The notes under the pieces: model-generated
Told to the model about the DNA's origin: nothing
The model's database searches: none
The model's input: only the letters and a program-made list of their open reading frames with translations
Program-made: the position numbers and the translations under genes
Assembly: GCF_022352215.1 (NCBI RefSeq)
Contig: NZ_JAKRWF010000002.1
Span: 186,001-250,000, forward strand
Direction of reading: 5' to 3'
DNA: 64,000 nt
Source of the DNA: Flavihumibacter cheonanensis
Lineage (GTDB): Bacteria; Bacteroidota; Bacteroidia; Chitinophagales; Chitinophagaceae
Shown here: piece by piece, positions 16,707-25,515 of the stretch
How positions within the stretch are numbered: position 1 is the stretch's first letter
Layout of the letters: each line of letters opens with the position of its first letter

Positions 16707-17414
16707 ATGAAAAAATTGTTTGCCATCGCTGTTTTATCAGTGCTCGTATTTAGTTCCTTCTCACTTACAAACAATGCTGCTTTACTTGGATCCTGGATGC
16801 TTGAAAAGGATCAACTGCAACATGTACTGCTGTTCACCAACAAACATTATTCCTATACGATTTATGATTTGAAAGGAAAGAAATTCCATCATACGGAGGT
16901 TGGAACTTATTCACATACCAATTCAAAGCTGGAAACTATTCTTGAGTTTAATAGTACGGATCCAGGCGTAATGGGAAAACAGACAACAATAAACGCCGCT
17001 GCATCCAATAAGGAGCTGACCATAGACTGGCCGGTTGCTGACAGCAAGTGGACACGCATCGACAATGGCGGAGGCGCTTTAAATGCAACCTGGAGAATAA
17101 CTGGTCGCGAGCAGGGAGGCAAAATGAATACTATTCAGAAGTCTGCCCGAAAGACAATCAAGATCATGACGGGTGGTCGCTTCCAGTGGGCAGCTATCAA
17201 TACCGCCACCGGTGAATTTTTTGGAACGGGAGGCGGCACTTATACGTTTACAGATGGCCGTTATACTGAAAACATTGAATTTTTCTCACGTGATTCCAGT
17301 CGGGTTGGGATGTCGCTCAACTTTGAAGGAAAAGTTGAAGGCAACGACTGGCACCATCGTGGAAAAAGTTCCAAAGGAGATCCGATTTACGAAATCTGGT
17401 CAAAAGAAGATTAG
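16707..17414 (+). CDS. Secreted hypothetical protein with two lipocalin-like halves
   Basis: A 235-aa exported protein with a signal peptide (MKKLFAIAVLSVLVFSSFS). The mature part looks like an internal duplication: residues about 25-120 (LLGSWMLE, GTYSHTNSKLETILEF, KWTRID) and 125-235 (LNATWRITG, GTYTFTDGRYTENIEFF, IYEIWSK). Each half is an all-beta, lipocalin-like unit. It may bind a small hydrophobic ligand in the periplasm. Its last 4 bases overlap the end of the convergent gene. Confidence 0.7.
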   Translation: MKKLFAIAVLSVLVFSSFSLTNNAALLGSWMLEKDQLQHVLLFTNKHYSYTIYDLKGKKFHHTEVGTYSHTNSKLETILEFNSTDPGVMGKQTTINAAASNKELTIDWPVADSKWTRIDNGGGALNATWRITGREQGGKMNTIQKSARKTIKIMTGGRFQWAAINTATGEFFGTGGGTYTFTDGRYTENIEFFSRDSSRVGMSLNFEGKVEGNDWHHRGKSSKGDPIYEIWSKED

Positions 17415-17977
17415 TCTTTTCTCGAAGTACCAGAAGAAGAGAATACATCTTCAATAGCGTGAGCGATAGATGATATAGGCCCTTCCATTTTGTTGGTCCG
17501 GTCATCGAGGGTATCATCTTTCATTATATCTCCCAGTCCTAGTTCAGGTGGCAAATGGCCCAGAATCGCCTGGCGCTGGTTGCCAAAATAAGTTTGAACT
17601 GCACTTGCATCGCGATGGTTTTTGTTTTCCTGGTGAACAAAAAACATAGCTTCTCTTACAACTGCCGATAACATGGTGTTTGCCTGGATATCACTTGAGC
17701 CAGCATACCCGGCGAGTTGCGTAACCAGCACCTGGTGTTTTTGATTCAGGAGCTGACTTAAATTCAGATCCGTTGGAGCTGTCTGCGCCAGGTATTCGGC
17801 TCCATCAATACTTCTTGAATATTTGTAGAGGATAACCAGTCCGGCAGCCATCGCGCCCTGCGCCAGTTTTCCTGCCATACCATTTGAAGTATTGGTGGTT
17901 TCCTGTGTTACTGCATCAATTTCAGGCATTTTAGCTCCCATATACTCTTCGAGGTGTATGATTAGTGGTGATTTCAT
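17411..17977 (-). CDS. Hypothetical 188-aa protein
   Basis: A soluble or peripheral protein with one moderately hydrophobic stretch (LAQGAMAAGLVILYKYS, about residues 40-56). The rest is mainly helical and charged, ending DVFSSSGTSRKD. I recognise no domain. The ATG at 17977 (MKSPLIIHLEEYMG) is preferred over an upstream in-frame start at 18049, which would lie inside the preceding gene. It is 11 bases downstream of the 163-aa gene, so probably one transcript. Confidence 0.65.
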   Translation of the reverse strand: MKSPLIIHLEEYMGAKMPEIDAVTQETTNTSNGMAGKLAQGAMAAGLVILYKYSRSIDGAEYLAQTAPTDLNLSQLLNQKHQVLVTQLAGYAGSSDIQANTMLSAVVREAMFFVHQENKNHRDASAVQTYFGNQRQAILGHLPPELGLGDIMKDDTLDDRTNKMEGPISSIAHAIEDVFSSSGTSRKD

Positions 17978-17988
17978 ATCATTCGTTT

Positions 17989-18480
17989 TTAAGATGAAAA
18001 AACATGTGTTCCCATTGCTCTTTTGCGGGATGGTTCTCCAACAAACCAATCGGCTGTCTGCTCCATCCAGTTGTAAAAGGATTGCAGAAAGTGATTTCGT
18101 TGGGTGGAAGTGACTGTTACCTGGTTAAGTTTGAGACAAACAATCAGTCCGTGATAGCGAAGCGCCTTGGCCATGCCATAAGAAATGGCAGGACAAGCAG
18201 CCCATTCATCCGGACTGGTTTGGATTACAGCTGTTCCACCCGCTTCAATATAATAGTCTTTGCCTTTTTCATACAGCCGTATACGGGCTGGAAACTGCTT
18301 TTCAAATGCACCTGCATCCTGCAGATTTGTATGGAATAAGAGCCAGCAATTCCCCTGCTCATCCGCGTGAATGAGGCGCGCTATTCCATTAGGCAAACGA
18401 AACTCCTGATCACTCAGGTTCATGAATAACCCATACTGGAAACTATTCATTCTTTCGGCGAGAGGTGTATTGCTGTTCAT
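17989..18480 (-). CDS. Hypothetical 163-aa protein
   Basis: A soluble protein with Trp/Phe-rich beta segments (GNCWLLFHTN, RIRLYEKGKDYYIEAGG) and a C-terminal helix (FLQSFYNWMEQTADWF). The first half vaguely recalls the split-barrel of general-stress flavoproteins, but this is a weak impression. The ATG at 18480 is chosen over 18531. It forms a pair with the downstream 188-aa gene. Function unknown. Confidence 0.6.
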   Translation of the reverse strand: MNSNTPLAERMNSFQYGLFMNLSDQEFRLPNGIARLIHADEQGNCWLLFHTNLQDAGAFEKQFPARIRLYEKGKDYYIEAGGTAVIQTSPDEWAACPAISYGMAKALRYHGLIVCLKLNQVTVTSTQRNHFLQSFYNWMEQTADWFVGEPSRKRAMGTHVFSS

Positions 18481-18659
18481 ATTTGGAGATTTTACAGAAC
18501 AAGGAAAAAATAATACCAGCAGAAAAGTCAAAGGAAAAGGGCACAGGAAGGCTTGCAGATGTGGAACAATTGCCTCAATACTATCCTCTTTGTTCCTTCC
18601 TTTTGGGAAATCTCCCCGATTTTGAACACACAGTTTTGCAGCTGCAAGACAAAGCAGGC

Positions 18660-18675
18660 TGGAATAATAATTGAA
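18660..18675 (+). promoter_or_regulatory. Possible sigma-54-like -24/-12 element
   Basis: TGGAATA, four bases, then TTGAA, 54 bases upstream of the 113-aa gene. It resembles the box at 6279. Weak evidence taken alone. Confidence 0.25.
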
Positions 18676-18729
18676 CCATATAATAGTCGAACTTTAAAGA
18701 ACCATTTTTAAACCTAAAAAACCTTTTAT

Positions 18730-19071
18730 ATGCAACCAAGTTCAAACCAGGCACAAATGAAAAGTCTAAGTCATTGTATGGAAAAAATGACTGCAGAAGG
18801 ATATACAGCTAATTTTGGGGTGCAGGACCAGCATCTCCAGCACATGGACAGCGGCCATTCTTATTTGCCCGACCAGGTGCACATTGTTGATTTCTATCGA
18901 TTTGAAGGAATCACAGATCCGGATGATAATTCCATTCTGTATGTGATTGAAACCAATGATGGCAGGAAGGGTATGCTGGTGGATGCCTACGGCGTTTACT
19001 CAAACCCTGATGTGGATGAGTTTATTAAGGAAGTAGAGGACATAAAGAAGAAGAAGGGCATGGAAAAGTAG
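18730..19071 (+). CDS. Conserved hypothetical 113-aa protein
   Basis: A small acidic cytosolic protein with no signal peptide. The C-terminal half has VDFYRFEGITDPDDNSILY and KGMLVDAYGVYSNPDVDEF, a compact alpha/beta unit. Similar Bacteroidota proteins are often mislabelled as phosphoribosylpyrophosphate synthetase; no PRPP motif is visible here. The tail is Lys-rich (KKKKGMEK). Followed by a short tandem repeat and a strong terminator. Confidence 0.65.
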   Translation: MQPSSNQAQMKSLSHCMEKMTAEGYTANFGVQDQHLQHMDSGHSYLPDQVHIVDFYRFEGITDPDDNSILYVIETNDGRKGMLVDAYGVYSNPDVDEFIKEVEDIKKKKGMEK

Positions 19072-19107
19072 ACAAAGGAGACAGGAGACAAAGGAGACAG
19101 GAGACAA
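19071..19107. repeat. Short 16-bp tandem repeat
   Basis: Two exact 16-bp copies of GACAAAGGAGACAGGA (19071-19086, 19087-19102) and a 5-base partial third. They begin at the last base of the 113-aa gene's stop codon. Probably slippage-derived. Confidence 0.8.
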
Positions 19108-19114
19108 CTGAAAA

Positions 19115-19160
19115 CAAAAAAATTGGGTATGGATGCAAAAAGCCATACCCAATTTTTTTG
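19115..19160. terminator. Strong bidirectional terminator
   Basis: A perfect 18-bp stem (19115-19132 with 19143-19160) with A and T runs at its outer ends and a 10-base loop. It terminates the 113-aa gene and can also stop leftward transcription from 19298. Confidence 0.92.
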
Positions 19161-19297
19161 CTCACTAAAACAACTGCTGACCTCAGTATCGGAAAAACCA
19201 AACAGGCTTCAGCAATATCATCCCGCAAGATTAATAAAGCTGAAACCCGTTAACTACTTCCAATTCATAATTCCTAATTCAGAATTCATACTTCCAT

Positions 19298-19450
19298 TCA
19301 GACTTCTCCCCTGCGGATAAAACTCAGCAGAATAGAAACCACGGCCAGTACCAGTAAAATATGAATCAAGCCGGTGGCACTGTAAACAAAAAATCCTAAT
19401 AACCATCCAATAATCAGGACAACGGCTACCAAATACAATATGCTTCTCAT
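19298..19450 (-). CDS. Lmo0937-family small membrane protein (DUF5670-like)
   Basis: A 50-aa protein consisting of two hydrophobic helices (ILYLVAVVLIIGWLLGFF and LIHILLVLAVVSILLSFI) and a short basic tail RRGEV. This is the pattern of the lmo0937/DUF5670 family, often stress- or stationary-phase-associated. The ATG is at 19450 and the TGA at 19298. Real coding is supported by family resemblance and the membrane pattern. Confidence 0.8.
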   Translation of the reverse strand: MRSILYLVAVVLIIGWLLGFFVYSATGLIHILLVLAVVSILLSFIRRGEV

Positions 19451-19497
19451 AACATGCTTTTTTATAGTGATGAATATTGTTGTATTGATTCAACCTA

Positions 19498-19513
19498 TAG
19501 AAAAAACGTGCCG
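19498..19513 (-). promoter_or_regulatory. Possible sigma-54-like element upstream of the Lmo0937-like gene
   Basis: Leftward CGGCACG, then N4 and TTCTA, about 48 bases before the start at 19450. The -24 half matches the sigma-54 consensus well; the -12 half is poor. Confidence 0.25.
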
Positions 19514-19644
19514 CCTCTCTTTAAACCCAAAATACCTGCTGCTTAGAACGAATTATGGGGAAAGCTTTCCTCATTAAGTACATACGGGGTAGATTTTTTT
19601 CCAGCTTAACTCCCGGCATAATTTCTTTCCCATTACAAAGCGGA

Positions 19645-20598
19645 ATGAAAAAAAATTCAAAAAAACTTTCTGTAAAGAGGCTCTTACAAGGTTTTAGTCA
19701 ATTGGGCCACCTGCTTGGCAGCGCGGGAAAAACATTTGTCCAGGATGATGCCATCAAACTCAGCGCTTCCTTGTCTTATTATACTGTATTCGCACTTGGC
19801 CCTGTGCTGCTGCTTATCATCTCCATTGCCGGAATCTTTTATGGAGAGGACGCTTTGCAGGGAAAGCTATTTAGCCAAATCAATGGACTGGTTGGTAATT
19901 CAGCTGCCTATCAATTGCAAAGTATATTGGCAAATATTCAGAAAGCAGATAAATCCATTACAGGTGCCATTGTAGGATTCATAGTATTGGTGATTGGCGC
20001 AACGGGCGTGTTTACAGAAATTCAAAGCAGTATTAATTATATCTGGTCTATACGGGCCAAACCTGAAAAAGGCTGGCTTAAACTGATCAAAAACCGGTTA
20101 CTTTCATTTTCTCTTGTTGTAGGGATAAGTTTTATTCTGTTAGTAGCACTGATAATAAACGCAACGCTTGATTTACTCAATGAGCGTCTTACGATACTCT
20201 TTCCCGGCATCGCAGTAGTCGTTTTTTATATACTGAATATTTTAACCATCTTTATAGTCATAACAGGATTATTCGCCATCATTTTCAGGGTTCTTCCAGA
20301 TGGCCATATCGCCTGGAAAGATGCTATCAAAGGCGCTTCTTTCACTGCCCTGTTATTTCTCATCGGTAAGTTTCTGATTGGTTTCTATATCGGTCGCTCT
20401 GATTACGGCCTCACCTATGGCACAGCTGCATCCATTATGATCATCCTGGCCTGGGTTTATTATTCATCCGCCATCCTCTATTTCGGAGCAGCATTTACGA
20501 AAGAATTTGCCATGCAATACGGCTCCGGTATCCAACCCAATGACACTGCGGTATTTATTATCAAAAAAGAAGTAAAAGAAATCGATACAATTCAATAA
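19645..20598 (+). CDS. YihY/BrkB-family inner membrane protein
   Basis: A 317-aa multi-pass membrane protein. Family features are KLSASLSYYTVFALGP in the N-terminal part, about six transmembrane helices, and AWKDAIKGASFTALLFLIGK followed by YGTAASIMIILAWVYYSS. It was once misannotated as RNase BN; the true role is unknown, possibly transport or envelope integrity. An in-frame ATG at 19555 would add 30 residues unlike the family, so 19645 is preferred. Divergent from the Lmo0937-like gene. Confidence 0.88.
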   Translation: MKKNSKKLSVKRLLQGFSQLGHLLGSAGKTFVQDDAIKLSASLSYYTVFALGPVLLLIISIAGIFYGEDALQGKLFSQINGLVGNSAAYQLQSILANIQKADKSITGAIVGFIVLVIGATGVFTEIQSSINYIWSIRAKPEKGWLKLIKNRLLSFSLVVGISFILLVALIINATLDLLNERLTILFPGIAVVVFYILNILTIFIVITGLFAIIFRVLPDGHIAWKDAIKGASFTALLFLIGKFLIGFYIGRSDYGLTYGTAASIMIILAWVYYSSAILYFGAAFTKEFAMQYGSGIQPNDTAVFIIKKEVKEIDTIQ

Positions 20599-20604
20599 AT
20601 ATTT

Positions 20605-21807
20605 ATGGACCTGCGTTCCCCCAACCCTTACTGGCTACTAAAAAACGGACTGATCAGCAATTACCCCTCTATCGCCCAACATGAAAAAACAGAGATCGTA
20701 GTTATGGGTGCCGGCATTACAGGTGCACTCTGTGCCTGGCATCTGGCGAAAGCCGGCTTCTCTGTTATTGTTTGCGATAAACGTCATGTAGGAATGGGAT
20801 CTACTGCCGCCAGCACCGCCCTCCTGCAATATGAAATTGATACACCCCTCAGAGAGTTAATCACCAAAGTTGGCGAAGCTCATGCCGTTCGCAGCTATGA
20901 ACTTTGCGCTTATTCTATTGTGGCTCTTGAAAAAATTGCCAAACAATTTGAAGGTGCGGCAGGCTTCACCTATCGCCCAAGTCTTCAGTATGCATCTTTC
21001 AAAAAAGATGTACCAGACCTGGAAGAAGAATTCAAACTGCGCAAACAACATGGTTTCAAGTTGAGCTGGTGGGATGCGCAAAAAGTAAAAGACACCCTCG
21101 GCTTTGAAGCCCCTGCAGCCCTCTATTCTCAACTGGGTGCAGAAGTAGATGCCTATCGCCTGACTCATCACCTGCTGCAATCCATCCAACGGAAAGGAGC
21201 CAAAGTTTTTGATAATACCGCCATCACGCAAATCAATCATCAAAAACGTTCTGTTGAATTGCAGACTGAACAGGGGTTTACCATCAAAGCAAAACAACTG
21301 GTAATCGCCTGCGGTTATGAATCACAGAACTATATCCCACAAAAAGTGGAAACATTGCACTCCACTTATGCGATGGTGAGTGAACCAATGCCCGAACAGG
21401 ATTTCTGGTACCGCAACTGCCTCATCTGGGAAACAGCAGACCCTTATTTATACCTGCGAACCACAACGGATAAAAGAGTTTTAATCGGCGGACTGGATGA
21501 CGACTTCTATTCACCTGAAAAAAGAGACGCTAAAATTTCAGCCAAATCGAAGCAACTGTTGACCAGCTTTCAAAAGAAATTTCCGGATATCCCTTTCCGG
21601 ATTGATTTCCAGTGGGCAGGCACTTTTGCCTCTACCAAAGACGGACTACCCTACATAGGTACCATCAGCCAACGACCCAATACCTGGTTTGCACTTGGAT
21701 TTGGAGGAAATGGCATCACGTTCAGTTTACTGGCTGCTGAACAGATTACAGCCGCATTAACTGGAAACTCTGATCCCGATATGAAGATCTTTTCCTTTAA
21801 TCGATAA
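20605..21807 (+). CDS. FAD-dependent oxidoreductase, DAO family
   Basis: A 400-aa flavoenzyme of the D-amino-acid oxidase/glycine oxidase type. The dinucleotide-binding motif VVMGAGITGALCAWHLAKAG is at about residues 32-51, and DKRHVGMGSTAASTALLQYE follows. The C-terminal FAD contact is GLPYIGTISQRPNTWFALGFGGNGIT. The substrate (an amine or amino acid) cannot be assigned. It begins 6 bases after the BrkB stop and precedes the amylase by 10 bases, so the three are likely one operon. Confidence 0.85.
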   Translation: MDLRSPNPYWLLKNGLISNYPSIAQHEKTEIVVMGAGITGALCAWHLAKAGFSVIVCDKRHVGMGSTAASTALLQYEIDTPLRELITKVGEAHAVRSYELCAYSIVALEKIAKQFEGAAGFTYRPSLQYASFKKDVPDLEEEFKLRKQHGFKLSWWDAQKVKDTLGFEAPAALYSQLGAEVDAYRLTHHLLQSIQRKGAKVFDNTAITQINHQKRSVELQTEQGFTIKAKQLVIACGYESQNYIPQKVETLHSTYAMVSEPMPEQDFWYRNCLIWETADPYLYLRTTTDKRVLIGGLDDDFYSPEKRDAKISAKSKQLLTSFQKKFPDIPFRIDFQWAGTFASTKDGLPYIGTISQRPNTWFALGFGGNGITFSLLAAEQITAALTGNSDPDMKIFSFNR

Positions 21808-21817
21808 CACAAACTAT

Positions 21818-23320
21818 ATGACACCCATCACCCTTGCACAGTATTTCCACTGGTATTATCCGGCGGATGGCTCCTTATGGAATCAATTAAAAGAGGAAGC
21901 GCCTGAATTGGCGAAACAGGGTATCAATGCCGTATGGCTGCCACCTGCCTATAAAGGGGCAAGCGGGGGCTATTCTGTAGGATACGATACCTACGACTTA
22001 TTTGATCTCGGAGAATTTGATCAGAAAGGCTCTGTTCGCACCAAGTATGGAACCAAAGAAGAGTATCTTTCTGCCATCGAGGCCTGCCACCAGCATGGTA
22101 TTAAAGTAGTAGCGGATGTAGTCTTCAACCACAAAGCCGGGGCGGATGAACTGGAGAAGGTAACTGTTCGGAGGATGGATCCCTCCAACCGCAACGAATT
22201 TACCAGTGAGCCATTTGAAATTGAAACCTGGACAAAATTCACCTTCCCCGGAAGAGCTGGCAAATATTCCAATTTCATTTGGGATTATCATTGTTTCAGT
22301 GGCATCGACTGGGCGGAGGATATTAAGGAAAGTGGTATATTTTCCATCCAAAATGAATATGGAGAAGGATGGGAAGAGATGCCACATCCTGAACTGGGTA
22401 ATTATGATTACCTGATGAGTGCGGACATTGATTTCCGTAATCCGCAGGTAAGAGAGGAACTAAAATACTGGGGGCGTTGGTTTCTCGAAACGACTCATGT
22501 AGGCGGATTTCGCCTGGATGCCATCAAACACATGTCGCCCAATATCATCAATGAATGGGTAGACCATGTTCAGAGCATAACCCAGGATCATTTATTCATC
22601 GTAGGGGAATACTGGAATGTGCATGACGCCAATGCATTGAAGGAATACGTAGAGGCCACTTCCGGAAGAGTACAACTCTTTGATGCGCCCCTGCACCACA
22701 ACTTTTTTGTGGCTTCACGAATGGGGAAAGATTATGATCTGCGGCATATTTTCGACAACTCACTGGTGAATATAATACCCGAATTAGCAGTAACCCTGGT
22801 TGATAACCATGATACCCAATCTCTTCAGGAGCTCGAATCACCTGTAGAAGCCTGGTTTAAACCACTGGCCTATGCCCTGATCCTTTTGCGCATGCAGGGC
22901 ACCCCCTGTGTCTTTTATCCGGCACTCTATGGAGCACATTATAAAGACAAGGGAGAGGATGGCAATGAACACGAGATTTGGCTGGCTGCAGTAGAAGAGT
23001 TACCCGCCTTTCTCTATCTCCGCAAAACCAGTCTGGTTGGGGATCAGCACGATTATTTTGATCATCCGAACTGCATCGGCTGGGTTCGTTCAGGCACAGT
23101 TGAACAGGCTGATTCCGGTTTCGCAGTAGTGCTGTCCAATGGTACAGATGGGTGGAAATATATGGAGCTCGGCGCACATAAAGCTGGCAGAAAAATGGTT
23201 GATTTAACTAAGCACCGGACGGATGAAATCACCCTAAATGAAAAAGGTGGTGCTGAATTTCCCTGCAATGCTGGATCTGTATCAGTATGGGTAACCACTG
23301 AGCTGGCACAGAATTTTTAA
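21818..23320 (+). CDS. Cytosolic alpha-amylase, GH13
   Basis: A 500-aa GH13 enzyme without a signal peptide. Catalytic residues are the nucleophile D234 (GGFRLDAIKH), acid/base E264 (IVGEYWN) and D332 (LVDNHDTQ). VVADVVFNHKAG is conserved region I. The overall layout, starting AQYFHWYYPADGSLWNQL, is that of the cytoplasmic GH13 subfamily 5 amylases (E. coli AmyA type). It would hydrolyse internal alpha-1,4-glucan or imported maltodextrin. It lies between an oxidoreductase and a barrel protein. Confidence 0.93.
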   Translation: MTPITLAQYFHWYYPADGSLWNQLKEEAPELAKQGINAVWLPPAYKGASGGYSVGYDTYDLFDLGEFDQKGSVRTKYGTKEEYLSAIEACHQHGIKVVADVVFNHKAGADELEKVTVRRMDPSNRNEFTSEPFEIETWTKFTFPGRAGKYSNFIWDYHCFSGIDWAEDIKESGIFSIQNEYGEGWEEMPHPELGNYDYLMSADIDFRNPQVREELKYWGRWFLETTHVGGFRLDAIKHMSPNIINEWVDHVQSITQDHLFIVGEYWNVHDANALKEYVEATSGRVQLFDAPLHHNFFVASRMGKDYDLRHIFDNSLVNIIPELAVTLVDNHDTQSLQELESPVEAWFKPLAYALILLRMQGTPCVFYPALYGAHYKDKGEDGNEHEIWLAAVEELPAFLYLRKTSLVGDQHDYFDHPNCIGWVRSGTVEQADSGFAVVLSNGTDGWKYMELGAHKAGRKMVDLTKHRTDEITLNEKGGAEFPCNAGSVSVWVTTELAQNF

Positions 23321-23345
23321 TACTCCTGATATAAAATCGTATATC

Positions 23346-24011
23346 ATGAGAACAGAATGGAGAAAAATTACCCTATTAATGGTAACAGCAGGAACCCTGT
23401 TTACAGCACAACAAGTGCAAGCGCAGGAGCAGGAAATCAAAGGAAACGGAATGAGTCCGCGTATTGGCATCAAAGCCGGTTTAAACCTGAGTAATTTTTA
23501 TAGCGATGACGTCAATGACAACAACCTCAAAGCAGGATTAAATGCAGGCGTCTATGCGAAGCTCCCTGTAACAAGAGGCTTTTCCATCCAGCCGGAATTA
23601 TTGTATTCCAACAAAGGCACCAAACGCAGTTATGACAATGCCATTTTTGGAGAAGGAGAATATCGTACGAACCTGCACTATATCGAAATGCCGGTTCTGG
23701 GTGTAATCAATCTTGCTAAAAATTTCAACATTCATGCGGGCCCATATGTTGGTTATCTGGCAGGCGCCAATATCACTGACCTGGAATCCGATGGATCAGT
23801 GGAAGAATTGGCAGAATTGAACCCCGAAAATCTGAATCGGTTTGATTATGGTGTAGCAGCAGGATTCGGAATTGATCTTGGACCCACTACAATCGGTGCC
23901 CGTTATACCCTGGGTATGAGAGAGGTTGGAAAATCCGGTTCCCTTTCAGGAGAAGCTTTTCGCGATAACAAAAACAGCAATATCAGTTTATTTATAGGCA
24001 TTGGCTTTTAG
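23346..24011 (+). CDS. Porin-family outer membrane beta-barrel protein
   Basis: A 221-aa protein with a cleaved signal peptide (ending VQAQ, about residue 26). The mature part has the alternating strands of the small PF13568-type barrel: RIGIKAGLNLSNFY, FSIQPELLYSNKGTK, LHYIEMPVLG and a final SNISLFIGIGF. It ends in aromatic Phe as usual for outer membrane proteins. Function unknown, probably structural or stress related. It is 25 bases downstream of the amylase gene and ends in a terminator. Confidence 0.85.
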   Translation: MRTEWRKITLLMVTAGTLFTAQQVQAQEQEIKGNGMSPRIGIKAGLNLSNFYSDDVNDNNLKAGLNAGVYAKLPVTRGFSIQPELLYSNKGTKRSYDNAIFGEGEYRTNLHYIEMPVLGVINLAKNFNIHAGPYVGYLAGANITDLESDGSVEELAELNPENLNRFDYGVAAGFGIDLGPTTIGARYTLGMREVGKSGSLSGEAFRDNKNSNISLFIGIGF

Positions 24012-24029
24012 GTTGGAGTCCGGTTCCCG

Positions 24030-24067
24030 AAAAAAAGAGGCTGCCAGTTTTGGCAGCCCTTTTTTAT
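24030..24067. terminator. Bidirectional terminator between convergent genes
   Basis: Stem GGCTGCCA (24039-24046) pairs with TGGCAGCC (24051-24058), flanked by A6 on the left and T7 on the right. It closes the porin gene and the leftward kinase operon, whose last stop codon lies in the T run. Confidence 0.9.
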
Positions 24068-25509
24068 TCTAATGGTAAATGAACCAGGAAAGTTGTGCCC
24101 TTACCGGGTTTTGAATGTACTTCAATATACCCTTTATGCGACTGGATTATATTCATGGTGGAAGCCAGGCCCAGTCCCATACCGTTTCTCTTACTTGTAT
24201 AATAAGGTTCAAATAAGCGACCCAGGTTTTCGGCCGGAATGCCACAGCCATTGTCAGTTACCTCACATAGCACCTGGTTTTCATCGGATGATAGGCTTAA
24301 AAGAAGGCTGGCGTTTTCAACATTTTCCATCGCTTCAATAGCATTTACCACCAGGTTCATGAAGGCAATTTTCAACTTGCTGCGATCAGCCAGTACATGA
24401 AAGGGGTGTTGCGGAAAGTTCACAATCAGTTCTACATTCTTCAATTGCATACTGTCAGCAGCCTGGTCAATTACCTCCTGTAACAATTCCTGGATGCTGG
24501 TGGAACTGAGTTCAATTTCAGAAGGTCTTGAACTATTCAGTAGTTCCGTAATGATTGTACTAATTCGGGCGCTATTACGACGAATCACATCCAGGTACAA
24601 TTGACTTTCCTCATCTTTGATTTCCTGGATTAACTGATCCGCTGATAAACTGATATTATTAAGGGGATTTCTTACTTCATGCGCCAGCGTTCTCACCAGC
24701 CGCCCTGCAGCAGCTAACTTTTCAGTTTGTAATGTCAGCCACTCCGCTTTTTTCAGGTTGGAGATATCATGTAAAATTCCCTGGACGTAGTTACTGCCCT
24801 CCAAATCTGTTTCTACGGATGCAGAAAGTATACAAAAGCGATGTTCTCCCGCAGGTGTTTTTATTTCGATTTCCTTGTCCTGGATATCATTTCCAGACTG
24901 CAGCATGATTTTAAAATGCATGGGCAGGGCATCGTTCACCAGGAAATCACTAAGTGCCAATTGGTTGGCTGTTGCCCTGCTAATACCCAGCATGTTAATA
25001 GCTGCCGGGTTGAGGTCCAGGAACTTTAATTCCATATCCGTAACAAAAACCGCATCCAGTGATTGTTCAAAGATGTTACGGAATTTTTGTTCATTTTTTT
25101 TGATAGCATTGATATAAGAAGATCGTTCCAGTGCATACCGGATCGTACGTTCCAGTTTTTCCGTATTCAGCTCTGCCTTTACCAGGTAATCAAATGCACC
25201 GAGCCGCATGGCTTCGCGATCAATTTCACGGTTGCCCTTCCCCGTTAGCAGGATAATTGGCTGTTCACACTTGGTTTCAACTGCTTCCCTCAGCAGGTCA
25301 ACTCCTGTTTTTGCACCCAACCGATAGTCAACAAAATAAATATCAAAAGCACCACTGCACATCCATTCCAATGCCTTGTTGAACTGATTCGCCCATACAA
25401 TTTCGAATTGTGCATTTTCAATCTCCCGGATATAGTCGCTGGTAATAAAAAAATCATCCTCATCATCATCCACGATGAGTATACGTGTCAGTTTGTTCGT
25501 AAAGGGCAT
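24064..25509 (-). CDS. Soluble REC-PAS-histidine kinase
   Basis: A 481-aa cytosolic hybrid kinase. An N-terminal receiver has phospho-acceptor D61 (IYFVDYRLG) with the acidic pocket DDDEDD. A PAS domain spans about 140-260 (KFRNIFEQSLDAVFV). The HisKA has H277 (TLAHEVRNPLN) and the HATPase has NGCGIPAENLGRLFEPY and GMGLGLAST. There is no membrane segment. Receiver-first kinases receive phosphate from another kinase, so it probably sits within a relay. It is 6 bases downstream of the PAS kinase and is the last gene of the rpoN operon. Confidence 0.9.
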   Translation of the reverse strand: MPFTNKLTRILIVDDDEDDFFITSDYIREIENAQFEIVWANQFNKALEWMCSGAFDIYFVDYRLGAKTGVDLLREAVETKCEQPIILLTGKGNREIDREAMRLGAFDYLVKAELNTEKLERTIRYALERSSYINAIKKNEQKFRNIFEQSLDAVFVTDMELKFLDLNPAAINMLGISRATANQLALSDFLVNDALPMHFKIMLQSGNDIQDKEIEIKTPAGEHRFCILSASVETDLEGSNYVQGILHDISNLKKAEWLTLQTEKLAAAGRLVRTLAHEVRNPLNNISLSADQLIQEIKDEESQLYLDVIRRNSARISTIITELLNSSRPSEIELSSTSIQELLQEVIDQAADSMQLKNVELIVNFPQHPFHVLADRSKLKIAFMNLVVNAIEAMENVENASLLLSLSSDENQVLCEVTDNGCGIPAENLGRLFEPYYTSKRNGMGLGLASTMNIIQSHKGYIEVHSKPGKGTTFLVHLPLE

Positions 25510-25515
25510 TGATAG

